A stretch of 64,000 nucleotides of DNA from Margaritifera margaritifera (taxonomy: Eukaryota; Mollusca; Bivalvia; Unionida; Margaritiferidae): contig JAQPZY010001684.1 in assembly GCA_029931535.1 (NCBI GenBank), positions 8,995,001-9,059,000 of the forward strand. The letters run 5' to 3'. Position 1 is the stretch's first letter, and every line of letters starts with the position of its first letter. Shown piece after piece: positions 27,288-37,545 of this stretch. The translations under genes and the position numbers were made by a program. Below the pieces are notes generated by a model, which saw only the letters and a program-made list of their open reading frames with translations, had not been told where the DNA came from and searched no databases.

Positions 27288-27336
<49 letters not shown>
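27254..27336. repeat. Compound microsatellite (CA)(GA)(TA)
   Basis: Adjacent CACA, GAGA and TATA runs, followed by a short TG run. Confidence 0.93.
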
Positions 27337-27338
<2 letters not shown>

Positions 27339-27472
27339 GTGTGTGTGAAAAAGTAGAAAATACTCAAAATTGATTGATTTCCATAGATGAATTTTCATCA
27401 TTCAAGAATAGTAAAATGAGACCAGAAATAGATACAGATGTCTGATTGCACCGTCTTATAATTTACTTATAG

Positions 27473-27730
27473 GTAAACCACTATAGGTTCTCCATATCTT
27501 GGCCTCGTGTCTTTCCCAAAGGTACGGCAGACGAGGTGAGTCCCCTAGGGATCGAATACTATGACAACCTGATCAACGCCCTTGTGGACGCTGGGATCAC
27601 ACCGATGGTAACCCTGAACCACTAGGACCTGCCCCAGGTTCTTGAGGACAAAAAGGGGTGGCTTTATTATTCTATTGTCGACATATTTGTTGACTACACC
27701 AGAATCTGTTTCAAACATTTTGGTGATCGG
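27473..27730 (+). pseudogene. GH1 exon 3 with in-frame stop
   Basis: Acceptor TTATAG at 27,472, donor CGG|GTATAG after 27,730. Encodes [17 protein letters not shown], then [25 protein letters not shown], stop, DLPQVLEDKKGWL. The TAG at 27,623-27,625 replaces the Trp codon (TGG) of the conserved HWDLPQ motif, a single G-to-A change. Terminates the protein at roughly 120 residues. Confidence 0.92.
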
Positions 27731-28746
27731 GTATAGTTTCCACTCTCTTTGTTCCCTTCTATAGATAAAATGGATATACATACTTTATAACTCACATGTC
27801 ATAAACTTACACACGCAAGTTGAAATAACCGCATCTTCGATATATTCTCATATATTAAGACACTGCGGGCCTACATTTACGCATAGATATTTGATTCATC
27901 CCTTCTACAACACCAGTCACAAATCGTCCACTTCATTTCACGGTTGATCAATGATGTAATGTTATAAAATAATTCCAACATCAGTATTTACCCGAAAGAA
28001 TATCTCAGAGAAATTTGCATATAAATAATTTGAAAATCTGTATAATCATCTTCCAATGACCTACATACAACCAAAATGTCAAGCGCTCATGAAATATAAG
28101 TTTATAAAACGGCTTGCTTTACAGTCCAATTGTGTCAATATCTGTATACAGATTGGATGAAAATACACAAATATTTAATAGAACCTCTTCAAGATCACTA
28201 ATAGTAAATATGTATTAAAGCTTATGGAAACTCTTAAGAAACTATGTAATGCCAAGTAAACTAGTAATCAACATCATACAGCCGTCTACATTTGGAGCAT
28301 GTGGTTGACAAAAGAACCAACTCAGTACGCTGCAAACTAAACCAAAATAAAGCATGTTATTAAGGTAGAAAACCTTGTTTGGAATTTTTTAAAAATATGA
28401 CAATGTTTCATTATAGCGCAAGGGCTCCAGTTTTCATTCCTGTTAAATGAAATTAAATGAAGGTGTATACAATTATTGAGGATGATACAAAAAAAGAACT
28501 ACTACAAAATAAAAATATAGTACCTTGTTTGCCAACAACTTTTGTAATATTGCTGTGGTGAATATTATTAATACTACCTGCTACGTAGATACTGCATATG
28601 TTCTTAGCTTCGGTCAACCGGACCGCTTCTGTTTTCAACGCGAAACTCTGAACAAGATGTATCCTTTGTAAACGATTGACAAGGCGATACAGTTATCTCC
28701 ACATATGACATTTTAACTTACCAATGTAGTGTAAATATTACAAAAC

Positions 28747-29145
28747 AGTGCTCCAGCTAGGAATTTCTCACAAAGTGGTGAGCAAGAGTAGTACCTTTAG
28801 AAACAGGAGCACTTCTGTTGAAGGAAGGACACTTTTGGGGATAACGGGACATTTTATGCGACCAAACGACTTGATGCAGTGAATAACATTTATAATTTTA
28901 TCTTTTTTGAAGTCGAAACAGATAAAGAACGTTTGATTCCATTTGCTTCGTTAAATAAACAGAAAAATAATCGAAATTTAAATTAAAATAACACAGTCTG
29001 AAGATATTTTAGTGATCTAAAGAGAGGCCGAGAAGAGGGCTATAGAAAGGTAGAGAAGAGCGGCAAGAAGGGCACTGGAAGCAGAAGGAGGACACTAGGA
29101 ACAGAGAGGGTGGGCGCGCCTCTATATCTGTCTAGCTGGAGCACT
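28747..29145. mobile_element. Candidate hAT-like MITE in GH1 intron 3
   Basis: Inverted ends AGTGCTCCAGCTAG (28,747) and CTAGCTGGAGCACT (ending 29,145), about 399 bp apart, with a purine-rich interior near the right end and no ORF. An 8-bp target duplication is not convincing, so the ends may be off by a base or it may be an old copy. Confidence 0.5.
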
Positions 29146-29333
29146 ACAGAAGATTAGTCTTATCAGTGAGTGAATTACAAGAGCGTTCGTATTTTGCTCT
29201 ATAGATACACCTCTATCTTCTTTTTGAATGGAAACCATTTAGATAAACACTAACTCTCCGGTTTTCTTTTAAGTATAAGGCAAGATATCTAGGTCGTCCT
29301 TAAATTCTGTAGTCATTTGTCTTGTGTATACAG

Positions 29334-29405
29334 GTAAAGTACTGGATAACGCATAACGGGCCATGGGTTGTTTCCAGCATATACGGGTGGGATCCAGAAC
29401 ACGGG
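29334..29405 (+). pseudogene. GH1 exon 4, 5' portion (broken by Polinton)
   Basis: Acceptor TATACAG at 29,333. Encodes VKYWITHNGPW and SSIYGWDPEHG and runs directly into the element at 29,406. In active GH1 enzymes the TxNEPW motif carries the acid/base Glu; here the codon at 29,358-29,360 is GGG (Gly), one base from GAG. The last six bases are the left target duplication. Confidence 0.95.
29400..29405. repeat. Left 6-bp target site duplication (CACGGG)
   Basis: Identical to 44,416-44,421 and immediately outside AG...CT termini. Six bases is the duplication size known for Polinton/Maverick integration. Confidence 0.93.
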
Positions 29406-29565
29406 AGTAGTAGGGGGGGGGGGGTAAATAGAGCCAAGATTTTAGGGGGTGGCACTATAGAGCCAAGATGGCGGGTGGGCCTCTAGAGAGCCAAGATGGC
29501 GGGTGGGCCTCTACAGAGCCAAGATGGCGGGTGTAGTAGTAGGGTGGGACGATATAGGCTCAGGG

Positions 29566-29822
29566 GGGACCCTACAGACTCGTACGGGAGTTTAACATTG
29601 GGGGGACCCTACAGACTCGTACGGGCGTTTAACATTGGGGGGACCCTACAGACTCGTACTGGAGTTTAACATTGGGGGGACCCTACAGACTCGTACGGGA
29701 GTTTAACATTGGGGGGACCCTACAGACTCGTACGGGAGTTTAACATTGGGGGACCCTACAGACTCGTACGGGAGTTTAACATTGGGGAACCCTACAGACC
29801 CGTACGGGAGTTTAACATTGGG
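29566..29822. repeat. 36-37-bp subterminal repeats, left TIR, 7 copies
   Basis: Unit gaccctacagactcgtacgg + gagtttaacattgggg. The innermost copy carries gacccgtacggg, a variant shared with the innermost copy in the right TIR. The right TIR has six. Confidence 0.93.
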
Positions 29823-30359
29823 GGAATTAATCTTTCTTGATAAAGGGTGGTCCTAATACGTCATCTACTATCCAAACACCCCACACTACACTATCCAACA
29901 CGCCGTGTGTAAGTGACCTTCTGCCTAGTGGCTATATCTATATAGCCTAGAGTTATATATAAAGCATTACCTATACCTCAGATCATGTTGGAGGTGTCAG
30001 TAAATTTGCATATATTGTACCTATGTTATAAATAACACTAAAATGGACGTGACTAAATGTTGTATTAAACTTCGGGAACCGTCACGGACTTTAGCGTTGA
30101 CTAGAAAAAATCCGGAACATTAGATTATAATGGCCTAGACTAAAAGTAACAGTAAAATTCCGAAATCGTACCGGACGTTAGCGGAGACTGAAAATAATCC
30201 GGAAAAAAAAATGGAAAAAATTGGCTGAGACTAAAAGTAACACTAAACTTCCGAAATTGTACCGGACGTTAGCGGAGAATGAAAATAATCCGGAAAAAAA
30301 ATGGAAATTTTTTTTTTGATTTTTTAAATTTTGTTTATATCAAAACACACACCACACTA

Positions 30360-30700
30360 TCTACATTTTTTTTTTTTTTTTTTTTTTTGGGAAGGGGAAA
30401 TTTTTTAAAAAACAAATCAAAACACACAAACACACTATCTACATTTTTTTTGGGAAGGTGAAATTTTTTAAAAAACAAATCAAAACACACAAACACACTA
30501 TTTACATTTTTTTGGGAAGGGGGAATATTTTAAAAAACAAATCAAAACACACAAACACACTGTCTACATTTTTTTTTTTTTTTTTTGGGAAGGGGAAATT
30601 TTTTAAAAAACAAATCAAAACACACAAACACACTATCTACATTTTTTTTTGGGGGGGGAGGGGAAATTTTTTAAAAAACAAATCAAAACACAACCATTCT
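30360..30700. repeat. Poly-T-linked 60-bp repeats, left TIR
   Basis: About five copies of a unit with aaacaaatcaaaacacacaa, acactatctacat, a T-run of 7-20 and gggaaggggaaatttttt. The right TIR has only about two to three copies (43,370-43,530), which accounts for most of the length difference between the TIRs. Confidence 0.9.
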
Positions 30701-31211
30701 TTATACTTTTTAAATTTTTTTATATCAAAACACACACCACAAATATACAATCCATTTTTTTTAAAAAAAATTTTATTTGATGGACTGCAAAAGTTGTTGT
30801 TGTTGTTGTTGTTGTTGTTGTCTTTGCTGCTGCTGCTGTTGGTGCTGTAGTCTATTTCTTTCCTCCCAATTTTAGATCGATAGAAAGAGAGGGAAAGTGG
30901 GGTTTTTTTTGGTTTGGTGGGTAAAAAACAAACCACACAACACCATTCAGATATATACATCAATAATAATAATTATATTTTATTCAATGTATATACATTA
31001 TGTTACTCGTGGTAATAAAACAATTTCATATAAGTCCAATACAGTTCAATACACTTCCATATTTACCATTTCATTCTCTTATTGTTCTGACACTTCAGGA
31101 AGATTCTTGTCTACAATTCTCTCATAACTTTCTTCTGGACTCTCATTGATAAACTCCAACTTAATAAAATGTCCATTATCATCTCTAATCCACTTCCTTT
31201 TTTTACAAATC

Positions 31212-31555
31212 CTTTTTTTATTTTTTATTTTTTTTAAAAAAAAACAAAACACAAACACACTCTATACAAACATACTCCACACACCCATTTCTTATTTTAA
31301 ATTTTTTTTATCCAATACATACACCACACCATCCATTGCGCTGACCTAAAAATAGGGTTCAGATCGACAGTGAGATCATAGATAGAGGGGGGTGACTTCA
31401 GATCGATAGAAAGAGAGAGATAGAACATAATCATTATTATTTCAAATTCAATAAAAAACCACACAACACCATATTTTTTTTCAACAATCAACAAAATTGT
31501 TTATTCAACAATAAATATTCTAACATAAAAATACTGACCATTCAACCAGAAATTT
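31212..31555. other. Non-coding spacer between left TIR and protease gene
   Basis: A/T-rich sequence with short GAGAGA and AAAACACAAACAC motifs resembling degenerate TIR repeats. No ORF supported. Confidence 0.6.
31500..31505 (-). terminator. Candidate polyadenylation signal after protease
   Basis: TTTATT on the plus strand reads AATAAA on the minus strand, 51 bp past the protease stop codon. Inferred from motif and position only. Confidence 0.45.
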
Positions 31556-32131
31556 TCAAACAGGAACATATTTACAAGGTTGACAACGTTGGGAAGGTAA
31601 AGTAAATGTGAAACTTTCTACATCTACATCATTTTGATGTACACTACGATTGTGAGCTAAAGACAAGAGATAACCATAACGTTGACAAAACCATTGTTGT
31701 ACTTTAGCATCATTTCGAACATAGTCACTATCAAAATAAGTAAGTAAACGTTTTAAGGAATATCCAAGACTGCGTTGATGAAGATAATGAACACAATATT
31801 GTCCACACACCATAGAATCTGATCCTTGTAGTCTCACATTATTGAATCGAGTCGAGACGGCATTTCTTCTTATAAACTCGATGATGTCTTTTTCCAAAGG
31901 AGGTAATCCATAAGAATCAAAATATTCCACACCACCACCATTGTGATCGTTGGGAAAGTACACGGCAATCCAATGGGTTCCTGGTAGATCACTGTCGTCA
32001 GTATTGATGACATAAGCATGAACGTTTTTTGGTTTACGATGAGGTAGTTCATCTTTAGCACATACCACAGGATTCCAAGAAGAAGTGTAGGAACTACGAG
32101 TCAATAGGTAATAAAGTTCTCTAGTATCCAT
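31556..32131 (-). CDS. PRO: Adenain-like maturation cysteine protease
   Basis: Intact 191-aa protein from an ATG preceded by a T-rich spacer. It carries the adenovirus-type (C5) / Ulp1-like catalytic arrangement: His53 in GTHWIAVYF, Asp72 in EYFDSYG, Gln102 in LQGSDS and Cys109 in VCGQYCVHYL. In adenoviruses and Polintons this enzyme cleaves capsid precursors during virion maturation. Length is near that of the family. It is the last gene of the minus-strand block, next to the left TIR, and one of the few core genes with no lesion. Confidence 0.93.
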   Translation of the reverse strand: MDTRELYYLLTRSSYTSSWNPVVCAKDELPHRKPKNVHAYVINTDDSDLPGTHWIAVYFPNDHNGGGVEYFDSYGLPPLEKDIIEFIRRNAVSTRFNNVRLQGSDSMVCGQYCVHYLHQRSLGYSLKRLLTYFDSDYVRNDAKVQQWFCQRYGYLLSLAHNRSVHQNDVDVESFTFTLPSQRCQPCKYVPV

Positions 32132-32153
32132 TTTTTTTCTTCTTTTTTTTTCT

Positions 32154-32606
32154 TCAATGGAAATAATGGGTCACCAATGCACACCTGACTTTAAACTTGA
32201 ATTGATCTGTCTTGTAATTCCACGAATATTCACGTCTGATAGGTTCTGCACTCTGTTGAATGAGCCCTTCGATGCGTCTGATCTCCAGAAGAGTAAGTGG
32301 AGGAGGAAAAGAAGAATTCACCAAGTCTTTATACCATTGTCTCAACACTTTTTCGTCCGAGTTCTGGGACCAAGCCGTTTCCAAATAGTTGTCCAATTGT
32401 TCTTCACCTGTCAACATCATACATTGGTCGTGTTGTATCTGACTAGGATGATCGATTTGACATCCATAACATTGTTCTTGGACTAGACTGTTAATTATTT
32501 TACTCAATTCCTGAGCATAACAGGACACTAACTGTTTTTCGTGTTCTGGCCATCGAGAAATAAATCCAGTAAACTCGGTTTTGATCTGCAAACTGAAGTT
32601 CCACAC
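32154..32606 (-). pseudogene. Cys/His-rich small protein, 5' end missing
   Basis: Open frame of about 150 codons with no in-frame ATG near its beginning. Central Cys/His cluster: EQCYGCQIDHPSQIQHDQC, a possible zinc-binding site (C-x2-C-x4-H-x5-H-x2-C). Such a Cys/His-cluster ORF is, from memory, frequent beside the capsid genes of invertebrate Polintons; its function is unknown to me. The frame overlaps the end of the capsid gene in a different frame, and the sequence near 32,600 looks like a junction where the 3' end of the capsid gene and the 5' end of this gene have been lost together. Confidence 0.6.
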
Positions 32607-33817
32607 GAAGTGGGCCTGATTTTATAGGGTGAAAATGTCCTTCATCGCTGCCTTGGTCCGGAGTGAAATCAAATCCCCACAAAGCATACCCTCCTGCATA
32701 ATCCTCGTACGAAATGCCGTGGCTGGTGTCGCGCCCTAACTGGCCTGTGGCTTCAAACAGGCTCAGGTAAGATCGCAAGTAATTTTTATGGCCGTCGCTA
32801 AAGTTAGGTTCAAAAGGTCTGGTACACAAGGTCTTGCCATCTTGACTGACTTCTATCTTGGAGACGTTGTAGTGTTTAAACTCGAACGGATTCTGATCGT
32901 GGACTCCGTTGAGGGCTGCATTACTGACGATGCCAATCAGCAAACGTTTGGGGAGCTGTCCTTGGAAGATGTGATCTTCGACTTTGGATCGGAGTCCAGC
33001 GGCTATGGTAAAGGTTTTCACTTCCACTCGTCGCACAGGATTGACTGATGTCATTGGCTACTTTTGGTAAGACTTCTACAGGTCGCACGTAAAGTTTGGC
33101 TTCTTGGATTTTGGTTTTCCACTCGTTAGCATGAGCCATCAAATGGAAGGCAGCACTACTGCGATTCAGTCTCAGGCGTACATCTACTCCGTTCAACAAA
33201 TACTTGTCTTGCAACCACATGTCCAAATGCAAACGATCCATCAGTTCTAAACTTCGTCTGATTTTCTTTCGACGGTCGTTGAATCCCACATTGTGAGGGA
33301 CTGCTGGAATTATAGGATCACCATCATTAGCAGAAGTCTTCGCCGGTACTGACAGCTCTGTGTCGTTGAACTTTTCCGAGGTGTCAGGTTTCCAGACAAC
33401 CGAATCATCCAGATGAGTGTTCTTGGCTTCTTTTCCGTACGTCAAGAGATTTTCCAAATAAGCACGGTAAGGTTAAGTATCCAAACTGCTGCTGACCAGT
33501 TTGTTATTCAAGTACAAATCTACTCCGCTGAACAAGGAATGCATGAAATTATTGACGGGTGCCACTCGGGCAGCTTCCCCAGGAAGGGTGTTGTCATTTT
33601 TTTGTACTTGAAGTTTCAGGTACAAGTAACTGTTATTCAGATCGATGTAATCTTCGGTTTGTCCTTTGATTTCAAATTCGATAGGAGCTGATTCCGTCAA
33701 AGACGATACAGGATGAAATTCCACCCATTGGGATTCTTGCATCGTCATCATGGTGGGAGGCATAGAAAACATATCCAGTTCTGACTTGGTACATTCGCAA
33801 GAATCTCGGTGCATCAT
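32500..33817 (-). pseudogene. MCP: Major capsid protein (double jelly-roll, hexon-like), disrupted
   Basis: Starts at ATG 33,817. The N-terminal part (VEFHPVSSLTESAPIEFEI, DYIDLNNSYLYLKLQV, FMHSLFSGVDLYLNNKLV) matches the hexon-like capsid proteins of Polintons. Lesions: an in-frame TAA at 33,473-33,475 between LYLNNKLVSSS and PYRAYLENLLTYG; a frameshift near 33,040 after VANDISQS; and loss of the normal C terminus after SGPLRVELQF (about 32,600), where the frame runs into unrelated codons and stops at 32,500. The major capsid protein would form the icosahedral shell of the virion. Not functional as it stands. Confidence 0.9.
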
Positions 33818-33832
33818 TTTTTTTTTTCACAG

Positions 33833-34279
33833 TTAATAATCAAACACGTCTAATTCTCTGACGGTTCTTCTTCTTTTCTTATTCTTTTTGGAACTGCCGT
33901 GTGTTTTTTTATGAACTTTGAAAGGATTTAGACGTTGTTGTCGTCTCTTTCTACCTTGTCCTTGCTGCTGTGAAGTAATGCCAGGGTCTGAAGCGTGAAG
34001 CGTATTTATAGGATTTTCTTGGAGGCCTAAAAGATCTTTACCAGTAGTCATCAACACATTTTTGCCTGCTCTCATAAAGGCTTCTTTTGGATTTTGTTTG
34101 TCGATGAGGACATTTTGCAAAAATTCTTTTCCTTGTGTCAAAGCGGCATCTTTTAAGGCATGAAATCCTCGAGTCACCATCGGTTTCAAAATAGGAGCTA
34201 CCGTCCGAAAAACCGATTTTAACATATCTCCTAAACCATGTCCTCGTTGTCGAGCCACTCCTTGGTACACTGGATACAT
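33833..34279 (-). CDS. Small basic virion protein (adenovirus core pX-like)
   Basis: Intact 148-aa protein between the two capsid genes. The N-terminal half has a GHGLGDMLKSVFRTVAPILK segment (Gly-rich, then amphipathic helix) and the C-terminal quarter is very basic (GRKRRQQRLNPFKVHKKTHG, then KKNKKRRRT). Position and composition resemble minor core/cement proteins of adintoviruses that have been compared with adenovirus pX or pVI. That assignment is by analogy; I see no decisive motif. Confidence 0.6.
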   Translation of the reverse strand: MYPVYQGVARQRGHGLGDMLKSVFRTVAPILKPMVTRGFHALKDAALTQGKEFLQNVLIDKQNPKEAFMRAGKNVLMTTGKDLLGLQENPINTLHASDPGITSQQQGQGRKRRQQRLNPFKVHKKTHGSSKKNKKRRRTVRELDVFDY

Positions 34280-34293
34280 TTTTTTTGTTTGGG

Positions 34294-35275
34294 TCAGTTA
34301 CAATTCGTTAGAGAACTTGTTTTTTTTCGAAAATGTAGTTTCACCGTGACTTTTCCTTTGTCAATGAATGGCACATCTTGTCCCAAATCTCCTTTTTATA
34401 CTAATGTGGACACTGTCAAAATACGATTTACTGACTGGAAGATAATGAGGATGTACAAATTCACGGTGAACGTGAAACGTGTTTCCACCTTCTTCGTACG
34501 CACCAGCAGCAGTATCCACTTTGAAAGGAATGACTCTCAGTAAGGGAGCAGCTGTGTGACCCACCACGTTGTACTCCACCACATGGGAGTACACAAACAT
34601 TAAATTCAGTCCAACGTTCAATTCGATAGGGGTGCGAAAAGCCTCTCCGAAATCTGTGTTGGTGTGGATTGTTCGTTCACCATGATACTTTTTATTTCCA
34701 CCCAAAATTTCAAACAACCCAGCAGAAAAAGTGATAGTCATGAATTTTCTTTCGTGCGCGGGTAAGTGTTTGTCTTCTTTCTCGTCGAATGGCTTTCCCT
34801 CATGCCCTTTCAAAAATTGCAAGAGGAAACGGCGTGCCACAGGATGGTATTTGATCTCTACCCATTTTTGGTTTTTTTCCAAGGCTTTGCCAAATTGGGC
34901 TTCGAAGACGGCCGCAATCGTCTCCACCAAATGTTGAGCACTAAAATAATACCCTTCAGGAATTCTCATGCGATAGGTCGAGTAGGGAGTATTGTCAGTT
35001 TTTGAACTCATTTTTTTCCCAATTTCAGGATCATGAGCGTCCAACTCTTTTTGCACTTTTTCGTTATAGATTGCTACGTCAAAAATGGTTTGATTTCCAG
35101 ACACATTCTTGATTTGCGTAGGATGAATGATTTCTACCAAAGCCACTTCCCAATGAGCGTCGTGATCCAATTGGAAGGCCTGAGGTAATTTGGCCGTGAA
35201 ACAACATAATTTGTTGTTGGGAAACACATCCATGGAACTGTCACTAGGTAACGTTAAATAAAATTGGTCATTCAT
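34294..35275 (-). pseudogene. mCP: Minor capsid (penton-like) protein, frameshifted near the C terminus
   Basis: Starts at ATG 35,275, overlapping the stop of the upstream membrane-protein gene (ATGA). The N terminus FYLTLPSDSSMDVFPNNKL and the WEVALVEIIHPTQ segment are typical of Polinton single-jelly-roll minor capsid (penton) proteins. The frame of 304 codons ends at 34,361, but a +1 frame from the A-run near 34,395 continues with DVPFIDKGKVTVKLHFRK to a TGA at 34,294, the expected C-terminal strand of the family. A one-base indel in a run of A therefore separates them: a real lesion or a sequencing error. Confidence 0.85.
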
Positions 35276-35724
35276 AGTTCCAAAGTGGTTCTTGTGTCCG
35301 AGGTGTCACTCAAGTGGACAGAAGAAGAATGATGTTCAAAAGGTTCCAAAAGAGAATTGTTATTGTGGTGGTGACTGGACGAAGAAGAAGGTGAACTGGC
35401 GTTGGTCGAACTAGCGTGGTTGTTGCTATGGCTGCTGTTGTCTATCGTCGTATATTTCAAAGAGGGACTGGGTAAAAGATAACCGATGCAACTGCTCAGT
35501 AAAATGGTCCACAATTGTTTGTCTCCTTGTTGTAAACTCAAATTGGCAATAGCTGCTCCGATGACACAATACACTACAAAGATTTGGCAGAAAAAGACGA
35601 TTTGATTTTTAGGCACACGTTCTCCGCACCACACCCAAAGTGGTTGTTTTTGTAATTCTTGAAGAGAAGAACTCTGTGAAGGAGTCGTTGAAGTCGTCTG
35701 GGTGGCTACTGTGTTGAATGGCAT
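35272..35724 (-). CDS. Two-TM membrane protein, conserved in Polintons
   Basis: Intact 150-aa protein. After a hydrophilic Ser/Thr-rich N terminus come VPKNQIVFFCQIFVVYCVIG (TM1, residues about 38-60) and LWTILLSSCIGYLLPSPSL (TM2, about 71-90). A low-complexity Ser/His/Asn tail follows. The VPKNQIVFF and LLSSCIGYLLPxP blocks recur, from memory, in a small membrane protein of many adintoviruses; its role (entry, or interaction with membrane) is not established. Four-base overlap with the penton gene suggests co-expression. Confidence 0.7.
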   Translation of the reverse strand: MPFNTVATQTTSTTPSQSSSLQELQKQPLWVWCGERVPKNQIVFFCQIFVVYCVIGAAIANLSLQQGDKQLWTILLSSCIGYLLPSPSLKYTTIDNSSHSNNHASSTNASSPSSSSSHHHNNNSLLEPFEHHSSSVHLSDTSDTRTTLEL

Positions 35725-35733
35725 GTTGTGAGT

Positions 35734-36856
35734 TTACTTCTTTTTCTTTTTATAGTCGACGACTTGAGAAGCCGCAATCCAAGAATCAAAACTAGGTGGA
35801 TATCCTTTCCAACGTACTTTGACTTCTTCTACTCGACGTTTACCTACTTTCCGTGTTCTTTGTTCGAGAATGCTTTCGATGTCGTACAAGGTGTCTTCTT
35901 TTTTAGTCACTCGTTGTAACTCAGGCAAGTAAAATGTTCCTTTGAGAACTTCACCGTGCATGTCTTCCAATTTATAGACGGGAGGATCACGTCCACGGAC
36001 GGGGGTAGTGACACGAAACAATTCGGTGGTCCAGTTAGGTAAATAACCTTTGTCAAAAGTACGTTTGGTTTTTTCCGATGCGAACCCAATCTCCCGTCTT
36101 TAACTCCAACAAGGTTTTTCTTCTACTTTTTTTTTTCTTCTGGGGTGAACCAAATAATTTATCAAACACGGTCACTTCGTTTTCAGGGCTGACCTCTTCG
36201 GGGGCACATCCGATGCTACGATGGTACGATTGATTGTACGCTTTGACCAAACGAGGTAACACGTCGATGTACTTGAGAGTATGTTGATGTGTAAAATATT
36301 TCCACATACGTTCTTTCAAAGTTCTTTGAAAACGTTCCACGATACTGGCTTTGGTTTCAGGATTTTCGGTAGTAAAAAAATGAATGTGTCTTTGTTTCAA
36401 TTCTTTTTGAAAAGCTTGGTTTAGAAATTCGGTGCCTTTGTCAGTTTGCCATCGTAAAGGTTGGCGTCCACTTTGTTTCAAGACCAATTTTAAGGCTCGT
36501 ACCAATTCGGTACTGCTTTTAGAAGTCAAAGGCACGACCCAAGAAAATTTGGAAAACACGTCGATGACACAAAACAAATATTTGTGACCACGATTGTAAG
36601 TGGCTAAATGAGAGACGTCAGCTAAATCGGCTTGCCATTGATGATCGATCCCTTCCACTTGAGTTGTACTTCTAGAAAATTTACGTCGAATGGGTTTGTG
36701 TAACGTGTACGTCGATTGTTCTTGTAACCATCGTCGTACTTCGGGCAAACGTACACTTTTCAATTGACTTTTAGCAGCTCGATATAATTTTTGAACTCCT
36801 CCGTAACCAGCAGCATGACCAGGATTGTAATAAATGGTGGCTAACAGTTTCTCCAT
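35734..36856 (-). pseudogene. INT: Retrovirus-like DDE integrase with C-terminal chromodomain, frameshifted
   Basis: ATG at 36,856 (the 27 bases of open frame upstream lack an ATG). The rve catalytic core shows WQADLAD (Asp77), WQTDKGTEF (Asp139) and ASIVERFQRTLKERMW (Glu174), the DDE triad with about 34-residue D-E spacing. GDWVRIGK near residue 262 begins the SH3-like tail. A one-base indel in an A6 run near 36,075 then shifts the frame. The continuation carries a chromodomain (YDIESILEQRTRK, VRWKGYPPSFDSWIA) and stops at 35,734. In Polintons this enzyme inserts the element, producing the 6-bp duplication; the chromodomain may bind modified histones. Confidence 0.92.
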
Positions 36857-36867
36857 GATTTTTTTTC

Positions 36868-37467
36868 TCAATAAGTCAACCAAGTTCCAATTCTATTTTC
36901 TTCGTAAGGTATCTTTTTGGATTGTTGTTTACGTGTCCGACGTGCTACTGGGGTAAAGGGAGTTTGATCAGGGGTCATCGGTTCTGTTTTGACTTCTTTC
37001 TTCACTTCTTCCTTTTTCTTTTCTGAGGGTAAAGGGGTAGGCATCTTCTTTTTTATCCAATCCGGTGTGGCTAACTTTTTTAATTTTTTAAGAGGTGGAG
37101 TTAGTAAAAACTCTTCTTCTTCTTCTTCTTCTTCTTTGAAGGTCATCCCTGTACCGGTGTCTGTTTTAGTTGTGACTTTAGGTTCGCTTTTCATGAGAGC
37201 CTTAAAATCTCTCAGAGTGGGTGAAGCTGTTTCGTCGACCGCTTTTTGACGAAAGAGTTGTAGACGTTGTAAAAGTTGACCGTACCGTTGGGATTTTTCT
37301 GTTTCGGACACATTGTTTCGTTCCATCAGGGATTGTATTTCTTGTTGTAACTGAGACATTTCGTTAAGATTAGGATTGGGTGGTAAATGAGGTATCCGTT
37401 GTTCGTTCCAACGATGAAATTCCATCCATCGTTTGTAAGGTACTAAAGTCAGTTTTCGTCCTTCCAT
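36868..37467 (-). CDS. Acidic/basic protein of unknown function (LVPYKRW motif)
   Basis: ATG at 37,467 gives 199 aa. Conserved-looking N terminus MEGRKLTLVPYKRWMEF, a coiled-coil-prone stretch (NEMSQLQQEIQSLMER), a run of eight Glu, then Lys/Pro-rich sequence with a bipartite NLS-like KKLKKLATPDWIKKK. Proteins with an LVPYxxW-like start occur at this position, before the integrase, in other Polintons as far as I recall; function unknown. It ends 11 bp before the integrase ATG. Intact. Confidence 0.6.
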   Translation of the reverse strand: MEGRKLTLVPYKRWMEFHRWNEQRIPHLPPNPNLNEMSQLQQEIQSLMERNNVSETEKSQRYGQLLQRLQLFRQKAVDETASPTLRDFKALMKSEPKVTTKTDTGTGMTFKEEEEEEEEFLLTPPLKKLKKLATPDWIKKKMPTPLPSEKKKEEVKKEVKTEPMTPDQTPFTPVARRTRKQQSKKIPYEENRIGTWLTY

Positions 37468-37545
37468 TTCATCCAAAGGTACCAAAAAGGTGTGGTCTTT
37501 TCAGAGAAGGGTGGTCCTTTTTATCTTCTTTTTTTTGGGGAGGGG

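Larger units (their letters stand above)
29406..31211. repeat. Left terminal inverted repeat (about 1.8 kb)
   Basis: Matches the reverse complement of 42,847-44,415. From the end inward: a G-run, three agagccaagatggcgggtgg units, seven 36-37-bp units (gaccctacagactcgtacgg), unique sequence, two copies of an about 88-bp unit with TCCGGA (30,090-30,300), an expanded poly-T/AAACAAATC array, a (TTG)n/(CTG)n run, and the tail of the HNH gene. Only scattered substitutions separate the arms outside repeats. Confidence 0.93.

Noticed and set aside
30637..31127. ORFs in the left TIR, mirrored at 42,932-43,299
   Set aside because: Low-complexity, poly-Asn or poly-Phe/Leu translations of TIR repeats; the mirrored copy only reflects the inverted repeat.
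36857..36883. 27-base upstream extension of the integrase frame
   Set aside because: It begins with a non-ATG codon; the first ATG is at 36,856.
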